Assembly (NCBI GenBank): GCA_016297405.1
Contig: JAEDGP010000045.1
Span: 1 to 16,096 of the forward strand
Reading direction: 5' to 3'
DNA length: 16,096 nucleotides
Source of the DNA: Treponema sp.
Lineage (GTDB): Bacteria; Spirochaetota; Spirochaetia; Treponematales; Treponemataceae
Both the position numbers and the translations under genes were made by a program. Numbering within the stretch: position 1 is the stretch's first letter; each line of letters begins with the position of its first letter. Below, piece by piece: positions 1-5,816 of this stretch. The notes below the pieces were generated by a model. It ran no database searches and was not told the DNA's origin. It saw only the letters and a program-made list of their open reading frames with translations.

Positions 1-40
1 CCTTAAACGATAACAAAAACTGCTGAAATAATAAAAAACA

Positions 41-136
41 GGCTGTCCAATAAGTGTGCATTACGGTGGTTGAGTTTATCGAAACTACCACATTTAGTGT
101 AGCGCTCATTACTTTTGGGACAGCCCCTTTTTTTTT
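41..136. repeat. Short GGCTGTCC-bounded repeat, copy A (terminator-like)
   Basis: An 87-base unit (41-127) starts GGCTGTCC (41-48) and ends with its exact complement GGACAGCC (118-125), then CC and a run of nine T (128-136); six A (34-39) lie on the left. The ends can pair as a long stem whose A/T flanks make it look like a two-way intrinsic terminator. An inner hairpin is formed by GTGGT near 66-70 and ACCAC near 87-91. A longer copy lies at 8747-8886: the first 70 bases align without gaps, and copy A lacks 53 bases near the right end. Ends of the type GGGGCTGTCCCAAAA recall, from memory, terminal repeats of some insertion sequences, so a MITE origin is possible. No transposase gene is present. 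It probably terminates whatever gene lies left of the window. Confidence 0.8.
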
Positions 137-138
137 CG

Positions 139-165
139 TAAACTCATAAATCTGCCTGCCGATAA
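139..165 (+). promoter_or_regulatory. Sigma-28 (FliA) type promoter for the flgJ-like gene
   Basis: TAAA (139-142), then exactly 15 bases, then GCCGATAA (158-165). This is an exact match to the classical flagellar sigma-28 consensus TAAA-N15-GCCGATAA. Transcription would begin near 172, giving a leader of roughly 65 bases before the ATG at 238. It lies directly after the T-run of repeat copy A, so the flgJ-like gene is probably insulated from upstream transcription and read as its own late flagellar unit. Confidence 0.8.
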
Positions 166-237
166 ATAAATAAGTCATAAATTTGTGCAGACAGTAAAAA
201 TTTGTTTACTTTTTGCCTTAAAAAACAGGAGTATCCA

Positions 238-750
238 ATGGATGTTTCATTTGTGAATGGATTTTCAAACATAACCGCAGGTAAAGGGGATTTGGTTATG
301 ACAAAGGAAAATAACGATACTGCAAGATTTGGACAGCTTGTGGATTCTCTTATGCAAAAAGAAAAAAAATCGACGGTTTCTTCTTCCCAGATAATTGAGG
401 AAGGCAGGCTTAACGGGGACGTTACAAGCGGATATGCACATAGTTATGAAGGCGTGGATGCAAAAAATGCCATGCCTCAGGGAGCCGCCGCAAATCAGGC
501 GAATCCTCATTTTAAAGCAAAGAAAATCGACCGTACCAGCAAATTGTATGAAAAGTCCCTGGAATTGGAAGGATATTTTGTAAAGCAAGTGCTTTCCTCA
601 ATGCGTAAAACTGTAAACAAGGGAAATATGTTTGGAGGCGGCTTTGCCGGCAATATGTATGAAGACATGTTATTTGATGAGTATGCAATAAAGATGACTA
701 AAAATGCAGGTTTCGGTCTGGCCGACCAGATTTACCAAAGCCTTGTGTAG
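238..750 (+). CDS. flgJ: FlgJ-like flagellar rod-binding protein (single domain)
   Basis: A 170-residue protein related to the N-terminal rod-binding half of FlgJ, which caps or scaffolds the growing flagellar rod in the periplasm. The conserved part is residues 101-170: a charged helix with YEKSLELEG and SMRKT, a glycine-rich turn, then YEDMLFDEYA and the ending GFGLADQIYQSLV, typical of the family. Residues 1-100 look low in structure. The C-terminal muramidase domain found in enterobacterial FlgJ is absent, as is usual outside that group. I chose the ATG at 238 because AGGAG (227-231) lies six bases before it; the frame also opens at 202, but that start has no ribosome site. A sigma-28 promoter precedes it (139-165). 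No terminator is evident after it. Confidence 0.85.
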   Translation: MDVSFVNGFSNITAGKGDLVMTKENNDTARFGQLVDSLMQKEKKSTVSSSQIIEEGRLNGDVTSGYAHSYEGVDAKNAMPQGAAANQANPHFKAKKIDRTSKLYEKSLELEGYFVKQVLSSMRKTVNKGNMFGGGFAGNMYEDMLFDEYAIKMTKNAGFGLADQIYQSLV

Positions 751-1029
751 AAATCGTTCTGGAATAAAAAAGTTTTTGAGTTAAACAAAAAGATTGTAAA
801 AGAATCCGAAATCAATGCTGAGTTTTGGATGATAGTACCCTTGCAAAGCTTGGCATGTATCGCTTTGGAGCGGGATTTTGACAAGATGACTTGTAGTATT
901 TTCGTGTATGTATTTGATTTTGTTTGTAAGGGGATATTTACGTTAAAACAAAAGAAAACGTTTGTTTTGTTTTGCGGTTGCATTTGTTTTGTGATAATAT
1001 AATAAAGTGTTAGAAAAAAAATAAGGAGT
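751..1029. other. Gene-free spacer between flgJ-like and the chemoreceptor
   Basis: About 280 bases without a convincing reading frame. It holds a small inverted repeat, CAAAGC (844-849) and GCTTTG (862-867), with no T-run, so it is not a good terminator. AT content rises toward the right, where the chemoreceptor promoter probably sits. I see no RNA gene or repeat. Confidence 0.5.
990..998 (+). promoter_or_regulatory. Probable extended -10 promoter for the chemoreceptor
   Basis: TG (990-991), one base, then GATAAT (993-998), overlapping a TATAAT at 998-1003. No good -35 hexamer sits at 16-18 bases upstream; the region is T-rich. Transcription would begin near 1005, about 25-30 bases before the start codon. 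No sigma-28 match is visible here, unlike upstream of the flgJ-like gene. Confidence 0.4.
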
Positions 1030-2889
1030 ATGAAATTGAAAATAGTTTCTAGTTATAAATTTAGGCTCATAGCCATTTCCGTGCTGATTATGTCTGTAAT
1101 CTGTACGATTATTACTTTCACGGCTATAAGGGACATCAGGGAAACAGCAATCAAGGTTTTTGTTGATAACGGAAGACCTATTCTTGATAATGCCCAGACT
1201 TATATAGATATTGAAAAATTCACTCATCTGGCCAAAAAAACAGAAGGTTATGATCCTTTCTCTGAAGATGAAGAAGATGATGATGATGCAATCTATTACA
1301 AGGAAGTTTGGGCGGCATGGAATCAACTCAAAACTGCTATAAGGTGCAGATATCTATATTCCATGGTTCAGGTGGATGGAAACGAATTCAAATATGTTAT
1401 TGATGGCAGTACCACTCCGGATGATGAAGATAATTTTTCATCAATCGGAACAATCGAAGACATTTCAAGTTATGGAAAGTATCCTCATGAATGTATGAAA
1501 TCTCGTAAGGTTGTTGCTTCTGATATAGAATATCTGGAAGATTGGGGAGCTATGATTACAATCTATAGTCCAATCATTGAACGTGGTCGTGCCATTGGTT
1601 TTGTTGCATGCGATTTTCCTGTAGAACAGTTGAATATTGATATCGAAAAAAGCACAAGAAAAATGCTCGCGATATCAATCATTGGTGTGATTGTCGGACT
1701 CTTGGCAGTGTTCTTTCTTCTTCTTTCTTTTTTCAGAAAACTTGGTTATGTAGTAAAGTCAATGAATGAAATAGCATCAGGAGATGGGGATCTTACAAAA
1801 CGCATTTCTGTGGGAAAAGATAATGAACTTGGAAAGCTTGCTGAGGCTTGCAACAATGTAATTCAGAAACTGCATGATGTGGTAATTTCTTTGAAGAATT
1901 CAAAAGACAATCTTTGTGAATCTGGTGACAATCTTACTGCAGCTGCAGAAGATACTTCAACTTGCATTACCCAGGTAGTCTCTGAAATTGATGACGTTAA
2001 GGAAAATATAGAAAACCAGATAAATAGTGTTTCCCAAACTGCTGGTGCTGTTAACCAAATTAGTGAAAATATCAATTCACTCAATAGAATGATTGAAGCT
2101 CAGGGCTCTTCTGTCTCTCAGGCTTCTGCTGCAGTTGAACAGATGATGGGAAATATCAATACTGTAAGTGGCTCTGTTTCAAAAATGGCAACTTCCTTTG
2201 CTGCTTTGAAAGAAATGGTTGAAAATGGTGTTCATAAACAGGAAGACGTCAATATGAAGATAGATACCATTCAAAGTGAATCAATTTCTTTGCAGGAAGC
2301 CAATGCAGTTATTTCAAGTATTGCCGAACAAACTAATCTGCTTGCAATGAATGCTGCCATTGAAGCAGCACATGCAGGTGAGGCTGGTAAGGGGTTCAGT
2401 GTTGTTGCCGATGAAATCAGAAAGCTTTCAGAAACTTCTTCAAGCCAGTCAAAAACAATCGGTGAACAGCTTACAAGAATCACAGCTAATATCCAGGAAA
2501 TGGTTGCAGCATCTCATGAAGCTGGAGCTGCGCTTGCAGAAGTTTCAGAAGGAATTGGGGGAACTGATGAGCTTGTGCAGGGCATTAAGTCTGCTATGGA
2601 AGAGCAGGCTGAAGGTTCAAGGCAGATCAGTGACGCTTTGCACCAGATGAACGACAGCACAACTGAGGTGCGTTCTTCTTCTTACGAAATGGCACAAGGC
2701 AGCAACACAATTCTTGCAGAGATAAAGAATTTGGAAGATAATTCTACTTCCATGAGAACTTCTATGCAGTCTCTTGACGGCAGTGTAAGAAAAATTGGTG
2801 AAACCGGTTCTGTTCTTGATGAACTTTCTGAAACAATGAAAGCATCAATAAATGAAATCGGCAAACAAGTTGATTCTTTCCATGTATAG
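1030..2889 (+). CDS. Methyl-accepting chemotaxis protein
   Basis: A 619-residue transmembrane chemoreceptor that would pass a periplasmic signal to CheA/CheW. Order: short cytoplasmic tip, membrane helix 1 (about 12-33), periplasmic sensor (about 34-210), membrane helix 2 (about 212-235), HAMP (about 236-290), then a long helical signalling domain. The invariant hairpin tip is plain: EQTNLLAMNAAIEAAHAGEAGKGF from about residue 430. The sensor ends with a motif ISxxxPI-like stretch (ITIYSPIIERGRAIGFVACD), typical of Cache/PDC folds; the family within Cache is uncertain. Residues 78-86 are a run of acidic residues. The C-terminus lacks a CheR-docking NWETF-type pentapeptide. AAGGAG (1023-1028) ends one base before this ATG, which is too close; a TTG at 1036 has ideal seven-base spacing and may be the true start, shortening the protein by two residues. 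Confidence 0.95.
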   Translation: MKLKIVSSYKFRLIAISVLIMSVICTIITFTAIRDIRETAIKVFVDNGRPILDNAQTYIDIEKFTHLAKKTEGYDPFSEDEEDDDDAIYYKEVWAAWNQLKTAIRCRYLYSMVQVDGNEFKYVIDGSTTPDDEDNFSSIGTIEDISSYGKYPHECMKSRKVVASDIEYLEDWGAMITIYSPIIERGRAIGFVACDFPVEQLNIDIEKSTRKMLAISIIGVIVGLLAVFFLLLSFFRKLGYVVKSMNEIASGDGDLTKRISVGKDNELGKLAEACNNVIQKLHDVVISLKNSKDNLCESGDNLTAAAEDTSTCITQVVSEIDDVKENIENQINSVSQTAGAVNQISENINSLNRMIEAQGSSVSQASAAVEQMMGNINTVSGSVSKMATSFAALKEMVENGVHKQEDVNMKIDTIQSESISLQEANAVISSIAEQTNLLAMNAAIEAAHAGEAGKGFSVVADEIRKLSETSSSQSKTIGEQLTRITANIQEMVAASHEAGAALAEVSEGIGGTDELVQGIKSAMEEQAEGSRQISDALHQMNDSTTEVRSSSYEMAQGSNTILAEIKNLEDNSTSMRTSMQSLDGSVRKIGETGSVLDELSETMKASINEIGKQVDSFHV

Positions 2890-3182
2890 CCAAAAATGAT
2901 TTTTGTAGCTAAATACCTGTAGGAATTTAATGAGTTGACTGTTGAAGGTTTTGTTGATACTGCCAACTCACTTGTGTTCGAAGTTGAAATGGATAAGATT
3001 CTTGATGTAAAAAAGGATCTTATCCTTGATTTCTAAAAAGTGGAGTATATTTCGTCTTCCTGTTTGAGAATCCTTTAATGGCAAATAAGGTTTTGACAAA
3101 GAATCATCATTCCATGACTGTACGAAATGAAAGTTCAACTGTTTAAGGAAGTTTTTTTTTCTAACGGGCTTTTTCAATATCA
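2890..3182. other. Gene-poor convergent spacer with a possible coding remnant
   Basis: This stretch separates the ends of the chemoreceptor (+) and the methyltransferase (-). In the chemoreceptor's own frame, after its stop and one further in-frame TAG (2920-2922), there is a coding-like run ending TAA at 3034-3036: EFNELTVEGF then VDTANSLVFEVEMDKI and a short tail. A TTG at 2935 with AGGA upstream could open a 33-residue peptide. On the - strand an open frame crosses 2968-3216, but it overlaps the methyltransferase and has no ribosome site. I do not recognise a family in either; a decayed gene is the most likely reading. Confidence 0.35.
2991..3025 (+). terminator. Hairpin, possible terminator after the chemoreceptor
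   Basis: GGATAAGAT (2991-2999) and ATCTTATCC (3017-3025) form a perfect nine-base-pair stem around a 17-base loop. What follows is only moderately T-rich (TTGATTTCT), so termination would be weak. It lies about 100 bases past the chemoreceptor stop codon. Confidence 0.4.
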
Positions 3183-4016
3183 TTACAATTGAATAGAATT
3201 CGTTCCGACTTCCCAAAATATTATGGCGGCTGCAGCAGCGACATTAAGGGAATCTATGCCGTCCTTCATTGGAATTTTTGCAACATAATCGCTTTTTTCT
3301 ATTGTTTTCTCTAAAAGACCGGTTCCTTCAGTGCCTAACAGGATTGCCAGTTTTTCTTCTTTTTTTAATATTTGATCTGTGATTTCTATGCTGTTGTGAC
3401 GCAGTGCCATTGAAAGTGTTTTGAATCCTATTTCCTTTAATTCATCCATTCCTTTATCTGGCCAGTCTTCTGCGTTTTTACTCATAAAAGCCCAGTTGAT
3501 TTTAAAAACATTTCCCATGCTTACACGAAGGCATCTTCTGTTTAATGGATCTGCGCATTTTGGACTCAATAAAATTGCGTCAATTCCAAGTGCAGCCGCT
3601 GAACGAAAAATAGCTCCTAGATTGGAAGTGTCTGCAATATCTTCAAGTATTGCTATTCGTCTTGCATCTTGACATATTTTTCTGAAATCCTGCTGTGTTT
3701 TTCGCTTGAAAGCTGCCAGAACACCTCTGGTAAGTTTGTAGCCTGTGAGTTTTTCCAAAATCTGTCTTGAAGAGGTGTATACTGGTACGGATGGGCATCT
3801 TTGTATTATTTGTGAAGCATCGTTGTGTATATGCCTTTCTTCCATCAAAAAGGAAATTGGTTCATATCCTGCGTCCAAAGCTCTTGTGATAACGTTTGGA
3901 CTTTCTGCTATGAAAAAGCCTCCTGCTTTTTCATAGGAAAACCTTAGCTCTCGTTCTGTAAGATTTGCATAAATATCCGGGCCTTTTTGAGTTAAATCGT
4001 CCACGTAAATGATCAT
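3183..4016 (-). CDS. SpoU/TrmH-family RNA 2'-O-methyltransferase
   Basis: A 277-residue SPOUT enzyme that should transfer methyl from S-adenosylmethionine to a ribose 2'-OH in tRNA or rRNA. Residues about 15-100 form a substrate-binding-type N-terminal domain. The three knot motifs are clear: motif 1 LEDIADTSNLGAIFRSAAALG, motif 2 LAILLGTEGTGL, and motif 3 IPMKDGIDSLNVAAAAAII with the usual S-L-N-V-A core. The exact target nucleotide cannot be read from sequence, so I give no symbol. No Shine-Dalgarno precedes the ATG. A weak -10 like element, TAAATT, ends six bases before the ATG on this strand, so the message may be leaderless. It is divergent from cytidine deaminase and convergent with the chemoreceptor. 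Confidence 0.9.
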   Translation of the reverse strand: MIIYVDDLTQKGPDIYANLTERELRFSYEKAGGFFIAESPNVITRALDAGYEPISFLMEERHIHNDASQIIQRCPSVPVYTSSRQILEKLTGYKLTRGVLAAFKRKTQQDFRKICQDARRIAILEDIADTSNLGAIFRSAAALGIDAILLSPKCADPLNRRCLRVSMGNVFKINWAFMSKNAEDWPDKGMDELKEIGFKTLSMALRHNSIEITDQILKKEEKLAILLGTEGTGLLEKTIEKSDYVAKIPMKDGIDSLNVAAAAAIIFWEVGTNSIQL

Positions 4017-4031
4017 AAAACAAATTTAACA

Positions 4032-4059
4032 TAGACAGATTGAATTTGGAAGTTATAAT
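4032..4059 (+). promoter_or_regulatory. Sigma-70 promoter for cytidine deaminase
   Basis: TAGACA (4032-4037), 16 bases, TATAAT (4054-4059). Transcription would start near 4066, leaving a leader of about 100 bases before the deaminase ATG at 4168. That leader contains a ten-base palindrome TGAAGCTTCA (4087-4096) and a terminator-like hairpin. Confidence 0.6.
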
Positions 4060-4114
4060 ATTACTAAAAGTGGGAATAGCTTTTTATGAAGCTTCAGATG
4101 AACTATTGTTTTTG

Positions 4115-4155
4115 AAAGTCAATCGATTGTTGAAACAATCTTCTTGACTTTTTTT
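4115..4155 (+). terminator. Terminator-like hairpin in the cdd leader (possible attenuator)
   Basis: An outer stem AAAGTCAA (4115-4122) with TTGACTTT (4144-4151) encloses an inner stem GATTGT (4125-4130) with ACAATC (4135-4140), closing on a TGAA tetraloop. The 3' arm runs into seven T (4149-4155). The ribosome site AGGGG follows at once (4158-4162). Lying between a good promoter and the gene, it would either attenuate cdd or block incoming transcription. ATTGTT at 4104-4109 could pair instead with AACAAT (4134-4139), a possible antiterminator. Confidence 0.6.
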
Positions 4156-4167
4156 ATAGGGGTTTTT

Positions 4168-4572
4168 ATGAAAGATTTGGAACTTGTTGAATTGGCTTTG
4201 CAGGCTAGAAAAAACGCCTATGCTCCATATTCAAAATATAATGTAGGGGCCGCGCTGATTGCAGAAAATGATGATGGCGAAGAAAAAGTTTTCCTTGGCT
4301 GCAACGTAGAAAACGCATCTTATCCATGTGGAATTTGTGGTGAAAGGACTGCTGCTTCAAAAGCTGTGAGCGAAGGATTTAAACGGTTTAAGAAAATTGC
4401 CATTGCAGGTTCTTCTGAAGAAATTTGCACTCCATGTGGAATTTGTCGTCAATTTCTATATGAGTTCAACAAAAATCTGACTGTTTTGTGTGCCAGTAGC
4501 AAAGGAAATTTTGAAGAAAAAAAATTGAATGATCTTCTGATGTGCGGATTCGGTCCTGAATCGATGCAATAG
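4168..4572 (+). CDS. cdd: Cytidine deaminase
   Basis: A 134-residue homotetrameric-type cytidine deaminase that hydrolyses cytidine or deoxycytidine to uridine or deoxyuridine plus ammonia in pyrimidine salvage. Zinc ligands are Cys57, Cys90 and Cys93, and Glu59 is the proton shuttle. The 33- and 3-residue gaps match the small bacterial class. The usual CAE is CGE here. FLGCNVENASYPCGICGERT and TPCGICRQ are the diagnostic stretches. The ATG at 4168 is favoured over an in-frame ATG at 4144 because AGGGG (4158-4162) sits five bases before it and 4144 lies inside the leader hairpin. Its 3' end faces the WYL gene with only 24 bases between and no visible terminator. Confidence 0.95.
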   Translation: MKDLELVELALQARKNAYAPYSKYNVGAALIAENDDGEEKVFLGCNVENASYPCGICGERTAASKAVSEGFKRFKKIAIAGSSEEICTPCGICRQFLYEFNKNLTVLCASSKGNFEEKKLNDLLMCGFGPESMQ

Positions 4573-4596
4573 CGAACAAAGGAAAAAATGGGCGGC

Positions 4597-5712
4597 CTAT
4601 AATTTTGCTGCAATTTCGCTCATTTTAAGCAGATGGTTCTTCCATTTCTTTACAAGAGATTCAGGGGCCAAAGGAATTGCATTGCTGGCAAAAGAATAGA
4701 CGAAAGTTTCAACTCCTGGTGCCTGGTTACTTGAGAATTCAATAACTTTTGCCCCTTTTCCAAAGTCGACGTCTTTTATCTTTTCGTTTTCAGGAAGACT
4801 ATCATAATCGTATGTTTTGTAGTCGTCTGACCATGTGTATAGGGTTTCGTTTGCTGCATAACCTTTTAAAATTATTTTATATTTTTCTGTTTTGTCTGTA
4901 GATGAAATGCCGAAGTTACCAACTGAATATTCATTTTTTTTGTATATTGACGGATCTGGCAAATCAAAATGTCTGGAATCTAAAGAGGCATGTGAAATAC
5001 GTTCAAGGTTGTACGTTCTTTTGTCGGATGTGGTTTCAGTGCCCTTTTTTATGCAGCGTCCATATAAGTACCACCGGTTTTCACAAAAACACAATTGCCA
5101 GCTTTCTACCGTCCTTTTCATTGATTGTCCGTCGGTTGACGTATAATCGAACTGTATGCATCTATTTTCCCTCAAGGACTGAATTATGGTTTTCCATACT
5201 GCATCATCGATTCTGAACTGAGGCTTTCTGGAAATGCAGATGCGATTGTCAAACCAATCGTTTTCCTTGATTCTGTATTCCTTAAAGGCAAAATTCTGGT
5301 TGTCCACTGATATTATATTGGTGGTGTTGTCATGCGGTGAAAGTACGTTGTCTAGAATGTCCTGTAAAGGCTCCCATAAAGGAGTCTGCTCATAAATGGA
5401 AAAGCTTTTTGATAGAATTCCTATGCTTATCATATCGCTTTCAGCCAAGTAAATGGCAGGGAAAAACCAGGAACGTTCCGTATAGCGGTAACCGCTTTTT
5501 GAAGATTCTATAGGTGCATGCCATACATCTCTTAAGTCTTCTATGTCTCGCAATATGGTACGCTTTGATTTTCCGAGTTTTTGTGCAAGTTCAGTGGCTT
5601 TATGAAATTTTCCATCTCGAAGTTCAACATCCAGTTTTATGATTCTGAGAAGTGAAGTTTTGTTTTCTCTTGAGTTGTTGTTATTTTTTTCAGTAGTTGA
5701 CTTAATTTCCAT
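4597..5712 (-). CDS. WYL-domain transcriptional regulator
   Basis: A 371-residue DNA-binding regulator. Residues about 20-79 form a winged helix of the HTH_11/DeoR type, with the recognition segment around KSKRTILRDIEDLRD. A middle part leads to a WYL domain (about 178-255) bearing the literal motif RWYLYG with WYL near residues 212-214, followed by a C-terminal WCX-type extension. WYL proteins sense ligands, often nucleic acids or nucleotides, and many are repressors; the ligand here is unknown. AGGAA precedes the ATG by about six bases. It diverges from murC across a 104-base gap containing two imperfect palindromes, so self-regulation or control of murC is possible. Nothing defence-like is beside it. 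Confidence 0.9.
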   Translation of the reverse strand: MEIKSTTEKNNNNSRENKTSLLRIIKLDVELRDGKFHKATELAQKLGKSKRTILRDIEDLRDVWHAPIESSKSGYRYTERSWFFPAIYLAESDMISIGILSKSFSIYEQTPLWEPLQDILDNVLSPHDNTTNIISVDNQNFAFKEYRIKENDWFDNRICISRKPQFRIDDAVWKTIIQSLRENRCIQFDYTSTDGQSMKRTVESWQLCFCENRWYLYGRCIKKGTETTSDKRTYNLERISHASLDSRHFDLPDPSIYKKNEYSVGNFGISSTDKTEKYKIILKGYAANETLYTWSDDYKTYDYDSLPENEKIKDVDFGKGAKVIEFSSNQAPGVETFVYSFASNAIPLAPESLVKKWKNHLLKMSEIAAKL

Positions 5713-5774
5713 GATTATTCCTATAACGATTGTAGTATTTTTATTTTTTTTTATCCATAAAAAACGTGGTTAAA

Positions 5775-5802
5775 TATCCCATGGAATAATACTTAGCTTA
5801 GT
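5775..5802. promoter_or_regulatory. Paired imperfect palindromes in the WYL-murC divergent gap
   Basis: TATCCCATGGAATA (5775-5788) is palindromic at six of seven base pairs. ACTTAGCTTAGT (5791-5802) is palindromic at ten of twelve positions and abuts the murC -10. They would cover the -35 and spacer region of the murC promoter. An operator role for the WYL protein is inference only. Confidence 0.3.
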
Positions 5803-5810
5803 GATATAAT
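5802..5810 (+). promoter_or_regulatory. Extended -10 promoter giving a leaderless murC
   Basis: TG (5802-5803), A, TATAAT (5805-5810). Only six bases (5811-5816) separate this from the ATG at 5817, so the expected start of transcription falls on or next to the start codon. No Shine-Dalgarno is present. The -35 region is poor, as is common with TGn-extended promoters. Confidence 0.55.
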
Positions 5811-5816
5811 TAATAC

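Noticed and set aside
844..867. Hairpin CAAAGC/GCTTTG as terminator for the flgJ-like gene
   Set aside because: Stem of six pairs, 12-base loop, and no T-run after it.
2968..3216. 82-residue - strand frame next to the methyltransferase
   Set aside because: It overlaps the 3' end of the methyltransferase in another frame, has no ribosome site, and matches no family I recognise. At most it is a remnant.
4597..5712. WYL regulator as a marker of a defence island
   Set aside because: WYL proteins often accompany defence genes, but the neighbours are housekeeping genes and no nuclease, Abi or toxin gene is near.
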